In this document: positions 7,832 to 16,718 of the stretch, in pieces
Layout of the letters: each line of letters begins with the position of its first letter
How positions within the stretch are numbered: the first letter of the stretch is position 1
DNA from: Leucobacter soli
GTDB taxonomy: Bacteria; Actinomycetota; Actinomycetes; Actinomycetales; Microbacteriaceae
Assembly: GCF_910593785.1 (NCBI RefSeq)
Contig: NZ_CAJVAP010000008.1
Span: 30,860-94,859 of the forward strand
Direction: 5' to 3'
Length of the DNA: 64,000 nt
The notes under the pieces: generated by a model
What the model was told of the DNA's origin: nothing
The model's input: the letters and a program-made list of their open reading frames with translations, nothing else
Database searches by the model: none
Made by a program: the position numbers and the translations under genes

Positions 7832-8926
7832 ATGGCGAATCCGCTGCTCTTCCAGCCTCTCACCCTGCGCGGCCTCGAGGTCCGCAATCGCCTCTGGGTC
7901 TCCCCGATGTGCCAGTACTCGGCGATCGCGAGTTCCGGCGCGGACGAGGGGGTGCCCGGGGACTGGCACGTCGCGCACCTCGGCGGGCTCGCCCGGGGCG
8001 GGGCCGCCGTCGTGATGGTCGAGGCGACGGCCGTCGTGCCGGAGGGCCGGATCTCTCCGCGCTGCCTCGGCCTCTACTCGGACGAGCAGGAGGCCGCGTT
8101 CTCGCGCATCGTGCCGCAGGTGCAGGCCCACGGGGCGCGTATCGGTATCCAGCTCGCGCACGCCGGGCGCAAGGCCTCGGTCCACCCGCACCTTCCGGGC
8201 TATCCCGATGCGGCCGTGCCCGAGGACGAGGGCGGCTGGCAGCCGGTGGCGCCGACCGCGATTCCGTTCGGCGATCTGGCGACTCCGCGGGAGCTCGAGC
8301 TCGATGAGATCCCGGGTGTGATCGAGGCGTTCGTCGAGGCGAGCCGACGAGCGGTTCGCGCGGGCTTCGACCTCATCGAGGTGCACGCGGCGCACGGCTA
8401 CCTGCTGCACGAGTTCCTCTCACCGCTCAGCAACCGGCGGAGCGACGGCTACGGCGGTTCTCCCGAGAATCGGGCCCGGTTGACGCGGGAGATCGTGCGA
8501 GCGCTTCGCGCCGAGCATCCGGATCTCCCGATCGTCGTGCGCATCTCCGGCGACGAATGGGTCGAGGGCGGTTTCGGCCGGGAGGACTCGGCGCAGCTCG
8601 TGGGGTGGTTGGCGGAGGACGGCGCCGACCTGATCGACTGCTCGTCGGGCGGCAACGTGCCCAGGGCGCCGATCCCCGTCGGCCCGTCCTACCAGGTGGG
8701 CATCGCGGATCGCGTGCGCACGGCCGGGCTGCCGGTGGGCGCGGTCGGCCTGATCACCTCGGCGGAGCAGGCCGAGGGGATTCTCGCGACGGGTCAGGCG
8801 GACATCATCAGCCTGGGGCGGCCGTTGCTCGCGGATCCGCACCTGCCGATCAGCTGGGCGCATCGTCTCCGGGCGGAGGATGCCGCTGCGCTGGTACCGC
8901 CGCAGTACTGGCGCGCACGATTCTGA
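7832..8926 (+). CDS. Old-Yellow-Enzyme-type NADH:flavin oxidoreductase (YqjM class)
   Basis: 364-residue FMN-dependent TIM-barrel ene-reductase. Visible: the N-terminal VSPMCQYSA with the Cys characteristic of the thermophilic-like/YqjM class, HAGRKAS, the HAAHGYLLHEFLSP block carrying active-site His residues, and NRRSDGYGGS. Such enzymes reduce activated C=C bonds of enones, nitro compounds or xenobiotics with NAD(P)H. Spacing to the upstream SDR is 16 bp with an AAAGG SD. It converges on the SDR at 8994. Its place in the same run as an importer binding protein suggests reduction of an unsaturated intermediate in the IclR-controlled pathway; this is inference. Confidence 0.92.
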   Translation: MANPLLFQPLTLRGLEVRNRLWVSPMCQYSAIASSGADEGVPGDWHVAHLGGLARGGAAVVMVEATAVVPEGRISPRCLGLYSDEQEAAFSRIVPQVQAHGARIGIQLAHAGRKASVHPHLPGYPDAAVPEDEGGWQPVAPTAIPFGDLATPRELELDEIPGVIEAFVEASRRAVRAGFDLIEVHAAHGYLLHEFLSPLSNRRSDGYGGSPENRARLTREIVRALRAEHPDLPIVVRISGDEWVEGGFGREDSAQLVGWLAEDGADLIDCSSGGNVPRAPIPVGPSYQVGIADRVRTAGLPVGAVGLITSAEQAEGILATGQADIISLGRPLLADPHLPISWAHRLRAEDAAALVPPQYWRARF

Positions 8927-8970
8927 GCTGCGCGCCCCGGCCGGCGAGTCGGATCGGCGCCCGCGCCTCG

Positions 8971-9003
8971 GGCATGCCTCGTAAATCCTGCGTCTACTGC
9001 GCG
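8971..9003. repeat. Partial copy (one end) of the dispersed MITE-like repeat
   Basis: GGCATGCCTCGTAAATCCTG followed by CGTCTACTGCGCG closely resembles the left end of the 160-bp element at 36834-36993 (GGCATGTCTGCGAAATCCT, then CGCCTACTGCGCG). No matching second end is seen nearby. The block supplies the stop codon and last three codons of the neighbouring SDR gene. Confidence 0.5.
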
Positions 9004-9833
9004 AGCCCGGCCTGGATCTCGGCGAACCTCGCCCGGATGCCGGCCTCGTTCCACGACCAGATGTCGTCGCCGCGGAGGACCGCGTCGGAGCCGCCGTCGC
9101 AGTAGATGGTCTGGCCGCAGCAGTGCGTGTTCTCGGCCGAGGTGAGCCAGATCAGCAGGTTAGCGATGCTCTCGGGGCCCTGATGCCCGTTCAGGGGCAT
9201 CGGCACGACCGCGTCCACGTGCGCGGTGCTCTCGGGGGTGGCAAGCAGCTCGGCGGTCATGGGCGTCTCGACGATGCCGGGGCCGACGGCGTTGAGGGGG
9301 ATGCCGGCCCCGGCCCAGTCCGCCCGCGGCGCTTCGCGGCGCACCCAGCGGGAGAGGGCCTGCTTGGAGGAGGAGTAGATGAGGTTGCCGGTCTGCGGAT
9401 CCTTCGCGAGCTCGGCCGCGATCGCGAGCGCGGGGGCCTCGTCGTCGGCGAGCAGCGCCTCGACGAGTGGCGGGGCGACCGGTTGCAGGGACGCCATCGA
9501 CGAGACGACCGCCGCGCGCGGCGCGGTGGATCGGGCGAGTGCCGGGCGCATCGCCTCGAGGAACTCGGTGACGCCGAAGTAGTTGACGGCGGCCGTGACG
9601 ACCTTCGGCAGCGAGAGGCCGGCGCAGGCGATGACGGCGTCGACCGTTCCGCCTGCGAGTCCGGTCGCCTCAGCGGCGGCGTTCGCACGGCCCGCCGCAG
9701 TCGACAGGTCGCCGGAGACCTCGACGCCCTGCAGGTCGACGCCGATGACGGTATCGCCGCGGTCGCGGAGGATCTGGGCGGTCGCCCGGCCGATGCCGGA
9801 GGCCGCGCCGGTGATGACGTAGGTGCGGGTCAT
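8994..9833 (-). CDS. SDR oxidoreductase, 3-alpha-hydroxysteroid dehydrogenase/carbonyl reductase-like
   Basis: 279-residue SDR with TGAASGIG (residues 9-16), VIACAGLS in place of NNAG, a Ser-Met-Ala active-site region (SSMASLQP), and catalytic Tyr/Lys in YSSSK (about 176-180). The long insertion between Ser and Tyr (VEALLADDEAPALAIAAEL) is characteristic of the HsdA-like subgroup of SDRs, which act on steroids and other carbonyls. It begins with a 4-bp ATGA overlap on the tetR stop, so tetR and this gene are one operon. Its last codons lie in a repeat-like block (8971-9003). It is probably co-regulated with the MMPL/YhgE export operon by the TetR protein. Confidence 0.87.
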   Translation of the reverse strand: MTRTYVITGAASGIGRATAQILRDRGDTVIGVDLQGVEVSGDLSTAAGRANAAAEATGLAGGTVDAVIACAGLSLPKVVTAAVNYFGVTEFLEAMRPALARSTAPRAAVVSSMASLQPVAPPLVEALLADDEAPALAIAAELAKDPQTGNLIYSSSKQALSRWVRREAPRADWAGAGIPLNAVGPGIVETPMTAELLATPESTAHVDAVVPMPLNGHQGPESIANLLIWLTSAENTHCCGQTIYCDGGSDAVLRGDDIWSWNEAGIRARFAEIQAGLAQ

Positions 9834-10600
9834 GAGGAGTCCCTTCGATCGGATGGTGGGGTTCTGGGTCGCGACGGATCCGCGCTCGACTCGGGGTTCC
9901 GCGATTCGGCGCCCTTCGATGCGGCGCCGCTCTGCGCCGCAACCGGCTCGGCGATCACCTCGGTCAGCGCGAAGAGCAGTTCGGCGAGGCGGTCGCTGAG
10001 CTCGTCGATGCCGCCGGGGGCCGCCGGGCCGGCGAGCGCCGATGCGCGCAGGGCGCGGTGGTAGACGTCGGCGAGCACCGGGATGGCGTGCTCCACGGGC
10101 AGCGTGAACCGCCGCCCGGCCGCGAGGATCACGCGTTCGACGATCCCGGAGATCCCGGCGTAGAAGCCCTCGAGGAAGTCGTGGTGGCCGGGCGCGAGCG
10201 CCGGATCCCGCATCGCCAGCAGCAGGAACTCCGTCTCGAGCGCGAACCAGGCCGTCGCGTCGCTCCTCGGCATGAAGAACTCGGCGATGTAGCGGGCGGC
10301 CTCGGGCGGCGTGAGCCGGCCTCCGCAGGCCAGGAGCTCCGGTTCGATGCCGAGCGCCATCGACTCGACCTCGCGTGCGCGCTGGTCGAACTCGTCCCGC
10401 AGCATTGCGAGGAAGAGCTCCTCCTTGCTGGCGAAGTTCGAGTAGAAGGCGCCGCGGGTGAAGCCGGCGCGCGAGCAGATCGCCTCGACGGAGGCTCCCT
10501 GCAACCCGGACTCGGCGAACACCTCGGTGGCGGCCTCGAACAGTCGCATGCGGGTGGCGCGGCGCCGCGGGCTCGGTGCGGTGGTTGGATCGTCGTTCAT
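9830..10600 (-). CDS. TetR/AcrR-family transcriptional regulator
   Basis: 256-residue TetR repressor. The N-terminal HTH (about residues 17-65) contains TRMRLFEAATEVFAESG and AICSRAGFTRGAFYSNF, the strongest signature of the family. The C-terminal about 35 residues are Ser/Pro/Arg-rich and probably disordered. It is translationally coupled to the downstream SDR and divergent from the MMPL gene. Two GATACA-N4-TGTATC-type palindromes at 10667-10705 in the divergent gap are the likely binding sites, so it should repress the exporter operon and itself until an export substrate binds. The start at 10600 gives the usual short tail before the HTH; longer upstream open frame was rejected because it crosses the operators. 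Confidence 0.9.
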   Translation of the reverse strand: MNDDPTTAPSPRRRATRMRLFEAATEVFAESGLQGASVEAICSRAGFTRGAFYSNFASKEELFLAMLRDEFDQRAREVESMALGIEPELLACGGRLTPPEAARYIAEFFMPRSDATAWFALETEFLLLAMRDPALAPGHHDFLEGFYAGISGIVERVILAAGRRFTLPVEHAIPVLADVYHRALRASALAGPAAPGGIDELSDRLAELLFALTEVIAEPVAAQSGAASKGAESRNPESSADPSRPRTPPSDRRDSS

Positions 10601-10666
10601 CTGTGCCCTCCTCGCCCGATCGTACGCCCGTCGGCCACGCCGTTCCCAGGAATTTCGAAGCCGTCT

Positions 10667-10705
10667 CGATACATCAGTGTATCGAATCGGATACACTTGT
10701 GTATC
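10667..10705. promoter_or_regulatory. Tandem palindromic TetR operators
   Basis: CGATACATCAGTGTATCG (10667-10684; arms CGATACA/TGTATCG) and GATACACTTGTGTATC (10690-10705; arms GATACAC/GTGTATC) are two strong dyads whose centres are 22 bp apart. They lie between divergent tetR and the MMPL gene, the typical site for TetR autoregulation and exporter control. Confidence 0.75.
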
Positions 10706-10848
10706 GAAATCGTGCGTCGGCGCCCGGTGCCGGGTACCGACGCGGTGACCGGACCAAGCGCGAACCCGCACACGCACCGATGCCGAACCGGTCCGACCCC
10801 GCCTTCGACGCGGACCCGAACCGGCGAGGATCCACCAGGAAGGCCCGC

Positions 10849-13737
10849 ATGTCCTCACTGCTCCACGCCCTCGGCGCCTGGGCCGCGCGCGCCCGCGTGC
10901 TCGTGCTCGTGATCTGGCTGGCGATCCTCGCGCTGCTCGGCGCCGGCGCCGTCTTCCTCTCCCAAGGCGCCAACGCACCGATCACGATCCCGGGCACCGA
11001 GTCGCAGCAGGCGATCGACACGCTCAGCCGCACGTTCCCCGAGGTCAGCGGCACCAGCGCCACGATCATCGTCGTGGCGCCCGAGGGCGAGCGCGCAGAC
11101 GATGCGGCCTACGAACGGGCGATCGTCGCGGTGAGCGAGGAGCTCGAGGAGCTCGAGACGGTCACCGCGGTCTCGACCCCGTTCGCCGAGCTCGCGCCGA
11201 GCGAGGTGAGCGACGACGGCCGCGCCGCGCTGCTCACCGTCCAGATGGATGCCAGCATGAACACGGTGCCCGAGGCGACGGCGCAGGGCATCGAGGAGGC
11301 GGCCGGCGAGCTGGGCGAGCGGCTGCCCGACGGCGCGCAGGTCTCCTACGGAGGCGACCTCTTCTCGACCTCCATTCCGGGCTTCACCGCCACCGAGGCC
11401 CTCGGCGTCGTCATCGCCTTCATCGTCCTGATCTTCACGCTCGGATCCCTGCTCGCCGCGGGCATGCCGCTCGTCATCGCCCTCATCGGCGTCGGGATCT
11501 CGGTCGCGGGCATCTTCTTCTCGACCGCGTTCCTCGACATGACCTCGACCACCCCGATGCTCGCGCTCATGCTGGGGCTCGCGGTCGGCATCGACTACAC
11601 CCTCTTCATCGTGAGCCGGCATCAGGAGCAGCTGCGCGCCGGCCTCGGCGTGCGCGAGAGCATCGCCCGCGCAACCGCCACCAGCGGCAGCGCCGTGGTC
11701 TTCGCCGGGATCACGGTGATCATCGCCCTGCTCGGACTCTCGGTGGCGGGCATCCCGTTCCTCACCGCGCTCGGCGTCGCCGCCGCGGCGGCCGTCGCGG
11801 TCGCCGTGCTGATCGCGGTCACCCTGACGCCCGCCGTCCTCTCGATGGCGGGCCCGCGGATCCTCTCGCGCCGGCAGCGACGCGCGCTCTCGGCGGAGGC
11901 CGAGGACCCGACGGCGGGCGCGGGCCACTCCGGCACCGCCGCGCCCAGCCTCGACGCGCCCGGTCCCGCGCCCTCCCGCGCCGATCGCTTCTTCGCCGGC
12001 TGGGTGCGCGCGGTCACCGCCAAGCCGATCCTCACCGTCGTCGCAGTCCTCCTGCTGCTCGGCGCGGCCTCGGTACCGGCGCTCAGCCTGCGCCTCGCCC
12101 TCCCGGGCGCGGAGACGCTCGAGCCGCAGGATCCGGCTCGCGTCACCTACGAGCTCACCGGCGAGCACTTCGGCGAGGGTGCGAACGGCCCGCTGCTGCT
12201 GACCGGATCCATCATCACGAGCACCGACCCGCTCGGCCTCATGGACGACCTCGCCGACGAGGTGCGCGCCCTCCCCGGCGTCGCGGACGTCCCGCTCGCA
12301 ACGCCGAACCAGGGCGCGGATACCGGGATCATCCAGGTCGTCCCGGAGGAGGGCCCGCAGGCCGAGAGCACCGCCGCGCTCGTCTCCGAGCTGCGCGCGC
12401 ATCACGACGAATGGCTGGACCGCTACGGCGTGAGCCTCGCCGTCACCGGATTCACCGCGGTTGGCATCGACGTCTCGCAGCTGCTCTTCGAGGCGCTGCT
12501 GCCCTTCGGGGTCCTGGTGGTGGGCCTCTCGCTGATCCTCCTCGCCATGGTGTTCCGCAGCGTGTGGGTGCCGATCAAGGCGACGCTCGGCTATCTGCTC
12601 TCGGTCGGCGCGGCGTTCGGCGCGGTCGTCGCCGTGTTCCAGTGGGGCTGGCTCGGCGATCTGCTGAACGTGCACCACGCCGGCCCCGTGCTCAGCTTCA
12701 TGCCGATCATCCTGATGGGTGTGCTCTTCGGCCTCGCGATGGACTACGAGGTGTTCCTCGTCTCGCGCATCCGCGAGGAGGTCGTGCACGGCGCGGACTC
12801 CCGCACCGCGATCCGCCGCGGCTTCGTCGGCTCGGGTCGTGTCGTCACGGCTGCCGCGATCATCATGATCTCCGTCTTCGCCGCATTCGTGCCCGAGGGC
12901 GACCCGTCGATCAAGGTGATCGCGCTCGGCCTCGCCGTCGGCGTGTTCGTCGACGCGTTCGTGGTGCGCATGACGCTCGTGCCCGCGGTGCTGCAGCTGC
13001 TCGGCGATCGCGCGTGGCGGATGCCGCGGTGGCTCGACCGCCTGCTGCCGGTCTTCGACGTCGAGGGCGAGGGGCTCGCGCGCGAGCTCGAGCACGCCGA
13101 CTGGCCCGCGGACGCGCCGACCGCGCGCATCGCCGCGTCGAAGCTCCTGCTCGCCGACGGCCGGACCCTGCCCGAGCTGCGGGTCGGCGCGCTCTCCGCC
13201 CGTGGCGGAGAGGCGCTGCGACTCGACCCGCGCGACCCGGCCGCGGCCCCGCTCGCGGCGGCGCTCAGCGGCCGCGGGCCGATCCGCGCTGGCACCGTCA
13301 AGTCGGCGGGCCTGCTGCTGCCCGAGCGGGCGAGCAGCCTCCGCCGCCGCGCCGCCTGGGCGACGCCCGAGACAGCCGGGCCGGCGCTCGCCGACGCGCC
13401 GGAGCTGCTCGTGCTCGACCTGCGGCAGTGGGGCCCGGCCACGGGCAACCTCCGCGCCGCGGAGCAGGCGGAGGCCGTGCGCGCGCGGCTCCAGGCGCGG
13501 GCGGTGCTGGCGGATCGGGGCGAGGCGAGGCCGCTCGCGGTGATCGTGCTCGGCGGAGCCGAGGCGACGGCGCGACTGCTGCCGGAGTCGACGCGGATCC
13601 TCGAGGTCGCGCCGCCCGAGGCGGTGCCGGCGCACGATCCCGCGCGACTCGCGCCCGCACTCGCGCCCGCGCCCGAACTCTCGACGGCCGCCGCGGGGCC
13701 GCTCGCCGAGCAGACTTCTGAAGGGGAGGCCCGTTGA
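10849..13737 (+). CDS. MMPL-family (RND-like) exporter with unusual C-terminal domain
   Basis: 962-residue inner-membrane exporter. Residues 1-40 hold the first membrane segment; two repeats follow, each with a periplasmic loop and about five further membrane segments (helix clusters about 180-340 and 540-720). GLAVGIDYTLFIVSRHQE and GLAMDYEVFLVSRIREE are the conserved MMPL fourth-helix Asp-Tyr motifs that carry proton coupling. After the last helix (about 720) come about 240 residues that MMPL proteins often lack; this tail looks like a degenerate ABC ATPase domain (see findings). The ATG at 10849 has AGGAAGG upstream and is followed at once by the first membrane helix; the longer open frame runs through the operators. 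One-base overlap with the YhgE-like gene indicates a coupled export operon under TetR. Confidence 0.92.
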   Translation: MSSLLHALGAWAARARVLVLVIWLAILALLGAGAVFLSQGANAPITIPGTESQQAIDTLSRTFPEVSGTSATIIVVAPEGERADDAAYERAIVAVSEELEELETVTAVSTPFAELAPSEVSDDGRAALLTVQMDASMNTVPEATAQGIEEAAGELGERLPDGAQVSYGGDLFSTSIPGFTATEALGVVIAFIVLIFTLGSLLAAGMPLVIALIGVGISVAGIFFSTAFLDMTSTTPMLALMLGLAVGIDYTLFIVSRHQEQLRAGLGVRESIARATATSGSAVVFAGITVIIALLGLSVAGIPFLTALGVAAAAAVAVAVLIAVTLTPAVLSMAGPRILSRRQRRALSAEAEDPTAGAGHSGTAAPSLDAPGPAPSRADRFFAGWVRAVTAKPILTVVAVLLLLGAASVPALSLRLALPGAETLEPQDPARVTYELTGEHFGEGANGPLLLTGSIITSTDPLGLMDDLADEVRALPGVADVPLATPNQGADTGIIQVVPEEGPQAESTAALVSELRAHHDEWLDRYGVSLAVTGFTAVGIDVSQLLFEALLPFGVLVVGLSLILLAMVFRSVWVPIKATLGYLLSVGAAFGAVVAVFQWGWLGDLLNVHHAGPVLSFMPIILMGVLFGLAMDYEVFLVSRIREEVVHGADSRTAIRRGFVGSGRVVTAAAIIMISVFAAFVPEGDPSIKVIALGLAVGVFVDAFVVRMTLVPAVLQLLGDRAWRMPRWLDRLLPVFDVEGEGLARELEHADWPADAPTARIAASKLLLADGRTLPELRVGALSARGGEALRLDPRDPAAAPLAAALSGRGPIRAGTVKSAGLLLPERASSLRRRAAWATPETAGPALADAPELLVLDLRQWGPATGNLRAAEQAEAVRARLQARAVLADRGEARPLAVIVLGGAEATARLLPESTRILEVAPPEAVPAHDPARLAPALAPAPELSTAAAGPLAEQTSEGEAR

Positions 13738-15908
13738 TGGCCACGTTCACTCGACTCCGGGCGGATCGGCCCGTGCGCTGGTCCACGATCCTCGGCCTGC
13801 TGCTGGTGCCCGTCACCGTGGCCGGCCTGCTGCTCTGGGGGCTCTGGAAGCCCGACGCCCGTCTCGAATCGATCACCGCCGCGGTCGTGAACCTCGACGA
13901 GCCGGTGACGGTCGACGGGCAGACCGTGCCGCTGGGCCGGGTGCTCGCGGGCGAGCTGATCGGCGGAGCCGACGGCTCGGAGGATGCGGGGGACGCGGGC
14001 GGGGCGGCCGGCACGGACACTGCCACCGGTCGCGACGCCGACGCCGACACCGACGCAGACGCCGCGACCGCCTCGAACTTCACCTGGGTGCTCACCGACG
14101 CGGCAGACGCTTCAGCCGGTGCGGAGGACGGGCGCTACGCCGCGGTCGTGACGATCCCCGAGGACTTCTCGGCCGCCGCGACCTCGGCGTCGCGGGGGAT
14201 CGACGAGGCGGAGCAGGCGATGATCGAGGTGCAGACGAGCGATCGCGGACGGCTGCTCGACAGCGCGCTCGCCGGCATCGTCATGTCCACCGCTACCGGG
14301 GTCCTCAACCAGACGCTCGGCGAGCAGTCGGTCGCGAGCGTCTTCGTCAGCATGAACGAGCTCGGCGACGGGATCGCCGACGCCGCCGACGGCGCGGGGC
14401 GCCTCGCGGACGGCGGTTCCCAGCTCGCCGACGGCGTCGACGAGCTGGCCGGAGGCGCGGGCGAGCTCGCGGCGGGGACCGGGGAGTTCGTGGACGGCGT
14501 CGGAACGCTCTCGGCCGGAGCCGGGGATCTCGCCTCGGGCAGCTCGGAGTTCGCGGACGGCGCGGCGAAGCTGTCGAAGGGCGTCGGCGCGCTCGCGACG
14601 GGAGCCGGGGATCTCGCGACGGGAGCCGGGGATCTCGCCACCGGTGCGAAGCAGGCCGCCGCGGGCGGGCAGACGCTGGCCGACGGCGTGAAGGGCTACA
14701 CCGACGGCGTCAACACCGCGATCGGCGGGCTCCAGCAGGGCGCCGCGGCAGCGATCGCACCGCTGCAGCAGTACCGCGATGCGATCGCGGACGACACCAT
14801 CCCGATGCCGAGTCCGGAGGCGAAGGAGCAGGCCCTCGCAGGCCTGGATCAGCTCCTCGCTCAGCTCGGCGCACTGTCGTCCGAGGACCCGGAGACGGAT
14901 CTCAACCAGCTCAAGGCGGGCGGCACCGGCCTCGCGAAGGGCGCGCAGGATTCGGCCGACGGCCAGAAGAAGCTCGCGACGGGGGCCAAGAAGCTCGCGA
15001 AGGGCGCCTCGAAGCTCTCGGACGGAGTGGACGAGCTCGAGACCGGGACTTCGACCCTCGCGACGGGTGCGCGGAAGCTCTCCACCGGCACGTCGGCGTT
15101 CGCCGACGGGGCGTCCCTGCTCGCGGCGGGCGGCGCCCAGCTGGCGACCGGCACGACCGAGCTCGCCTCGGGCACCGAACAGCTCGCGACCGGTGCCCGG
15201 CAGTCGGCGGTCGGAGCGCAGGGTCTGGCCGACGGGCTGCAGACGGCCGCGGACCAGATCCCGAGCACCACGGAGGCGCAGCGGACCGCGCTGGCCGAAA
15301 CGATGGTGAGTCCGGTGCGCGCCGAGGGCGCGAGCGGGGAGCTGTTCAACGCCGCCGGCGTGCCGCTCTTCGCCGGAATCGCGCTGTGGGCCGGGTCGCT
15401 CGCGAGTTTCCTCGTGCTGGCGCCGCTCTGGCGGCGCACCCGCGAGGCGGCGCGCGGCGTCGGGGCCATCGCGCTCCGCAGCGCCCGGCCGGCCCTCGTC
15501 CTCGGTGTCGCGCAGGGGCTCCTCGCCGGGCTCATCCTGCCGCCGCTGCTCGGATACGATCCGGGGCAGTGGCTCGCCTTCCTCGGCCTCTCCGTCGTCG
15601 CCGGCGTCTCCTTCGCCCTCGTGAACCAGGGGCTCTCGGCCCTGCTCGGCGGTTTCGGCCGGTTCCTCTCCTTCGCGCTGCTCGTCGGAGCGTTCGCGAT
15701 CGGGGTCGTCTCGACGGCGCCTCCGCTGCTGCAGGCGGTCGGCGACGCGAGCCCGATCGGCGCGCTCTTCGCCGGGTTCCAGGCCGCGGCCATGGAGACG
15801 GCCGGTGTCGGTGCGGCGTTCGGCGTGCTGACGCTGTGGGCGCTCGGGGGCTTCGCGCTCACCGCCTTCGCGGTCGCGCGGGAGCGGAAGCGGCCGGTCG
15901 CGGCCTGA
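13737..15908 (+). CDS. YhgE/Pip-family membrane protein with heptad-like Gly repeats
   Basis: 723-residue membrane protein. One N-terminal membrane helix (about 15-38) is followed by a long extracytoplasmic region with many repeats of the type LADG-xx-LA-xG (about residues 215-500), as in YhgE/Pip and EsxA-type secretion-associated proteins, and then about five C-terminal membrane helices (from about 540). Proteins of this family are linked with MMPL or ABC exporters and with phage or toxin interactions. A central spacer of about 80 residues (around 340-400) interrupts the repeats. The ATG at 13737 overlaps the MMPL stop by one base, with GGGGAGG upstream. Co-export with the MMPL protein is inferred from the operon. 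Confidence 0.88.
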   Translation: MATFTRLRADRPVRWSTILGLLLVPVTVAGLLLWGLWKPDARLESITAAVVNLDEPVTVDGQTVPLGRVLAGELIGGADGSEDAGDAGGAAGTDTATGRDADADTDADAATASNFTWVLTDAADASAGAEDGRYAAVVTIPEDFSAAATSASRGIDEAEQAMIEVQTSDRGRLLDSALAGIVMSTATGVLNQTLGEQSVASVFVSMNELGDGIADAADGAGRLADGGSQLADGVDELAGGAGELAAGTGEFVDGVGTLSAGAGDLASGSSEFADGAAKLSKGVGALATGAGDLATGAGDLATGAKQAAAGGQTLADGVKGYTDGVNTAIGGLQQGAAAAIAPLQQYRDAIADDTIPMPSPEAKEQALAGLDQLLAQLGALSSEDPETDLNQLKAGGTGLAKGAQDSADGQKKLATGAKKLAKGASKLSDGVDELETGTSTLATGARKLSTGTSAFADGASLLAAGGAQLATGTTELASGTEQLATGARQSAVGAQGLADGLQTAADQIPSTTEAQRTALAETMVSPVRAEGASGELFNAAGVPLFAGIALWAGSLASFLVLAPLWRRTREAARGVGAIALRSARPALVLGVAQGLLAGLILPPLLGYDPGQWLAFLGLSVVAGVSFALVNQGLSALLGGFGRFLSFALLVGAFAIGVVSTAPPLLQAVGDASPIGALFAGFQAAAMETAGVGAAFGVLTLWALGGFALTAFAVARERKRPVAA
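14592..14633 (+). repeat. Exact 21-bp tandem duplication inside the YhgE-like gene
   Basis: Two identical 21-bp units (14592-14612 and 14613-14633), beginning CTCGCGACGGGAGCC, encode consecutive LATGAGD heptapeptides. Less exact copies surround them, showing how the repeat domain expands by slippage in steps of seven residues. Confidence 0.85.
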
Positions 15909-15944
15909 TCCGCGCGGTGCGGCTCGCCGCCGGTCGCGCCGGGG

Positions 15945-16634
15945 TCACTCCGACTCGTCGAAGTGCGCCTCGGGCGCCGAGAGCACCGCGTCTGCGGCCG
16001 CGCGGATGTGCTGCCGGCAGAGCTCCTCTGCGAGTTCGCCGTTGCGCGCGACGATGGCGTCACGGATCTTCTCGATCTCCTGCAAGGAGTGCACCGGTCG
16101 CCCGGGAATGGCGAGGGAGTTGACGCGGAGCAGGGTGATGCGCTGGCGCAGCCCCTCGAGGATGCGGCGCAGTTCGGGGTTGCCGGCTCCGTCGAACAGC
16201 ACGTCGTAGAAGCGGGATTTCTCCGCGAGCATCGTGGAGGGGTCGTCGACTGCTCGGGAGAGACGGTCGACGGTGCTGACGAGCGCGCCGAGCTGCGCGG
16301 AGTCCGCGTGCTCGGCGAAGAGCCGGCAGGCGAGCCCCTCGAGCTGCCCCCGGATCTCGTAGATGTTCTTCGCCTCGGTGCGCGAGAGCGAGGCCACGAG
16401 CGTCCCCTTGCGCAGCTCGGAGACGATGAGCCCTTCGGCCTCGAGCTGGCGGAGCGCCTCGCGCACGGTGGCGCGGGAGGCCGTGGTGGCCTCGCAGATC
16501 TCCCGTTCGATGAGCATCGCCCCGGGCGGAAGCTTCAGCGAGGTGATCTGCCCTCGTATGTAGTCGGCTACCTGATCACGGATCAGGGCCGGTGCCCGCT
16601 GAACGACGCCGTTCAGACTCAATGTCTCGCTCAT
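15945..16634 (-). CDS. GntR-family (FCD domain) transcriptional regulator
   Basis: 229-residue regulator of the FadR/FCD subgroup. The winged HTH (about residues 12-80) shows IRDQVADYIRGQITSLKLPPG, TTASRATVREALRQLEAEGL and KGTLVASLS. The all-helical C-terminal FCD domain starts at about 85 (IYEIRGQLEGLACRLF) and contains the metal/ligand-type His in HSLQEIEKIRDAI. No SD precedes the ATG at 16634; TAAGAT ends 7 bases upstream, so the mRNA is probably leaderless. The gene is divergent from the flavin reductase operon, and the operator at 16661-16679 overlaps the promoter elements of both. The same operator recurs at 26848 and 29662, so this protein probably controls three blocks of genes across 13 kb. 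Confidence 0.9.
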   Translation of the reverse strand: MSETLSLNGVVQRAPALIRDQVADYIRGQITSLKLPPGAMLIEREICEATTASRATVREALRQLEAEGLIVSELRKGTLVASLSRTEAKNIYEIRGQLEGLACRLFAEHADSAQLGALVSTVDRLSRAVDDPSTMLAEKSRFYDVLFDGAGNPELRRILEGLRQRITLLRVNSLAIPGRPVHSLQEIEKIRDAIVARNGELAEELCRQHIRAAADAVLSAPEAHFDESE

Positions 16635-16655
16635 ATTACATATCTTATGGGTGGA

Positions 16656-16685
16656 TTGACTTGTCTGACAGCAGACCAATATGCT
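16656..16685 (+). promoter_or_regulatory. Promoter of the flavin reductase operon with GntR operator in the spacer
   Basis: -35 TTGACT (16656-16661) and -10 TATGCT (16680-16685) are separated by 18 bp filled exactly by the dyad TGTCTG-ACAG-CAGACC (16662-16677, flanked by T and AA to give TTG..CAA ends). Binding there would block RNA polymerase directly. On the opposite strand TGTCAG-17 bp-TAAGAT gives a candidate gntR promoter whose -35 overlaps the same dyad, implying autoregulation. Confidence 0.75.
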
Positions 16686-16718
16686 GTTGCCACTCGAGTT
16701 CGGACGAAGGAGTTGAAC

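Noticed and set aside
10855..13635. 926-codon open frame on the minus strand opposite the MMPL gene
   Set aside because: It is a shadow of a high-GC gene: very Arg/Asp/Glu/His-rich, no family motif, while the plus-strand frame is a complete MMPL protein.
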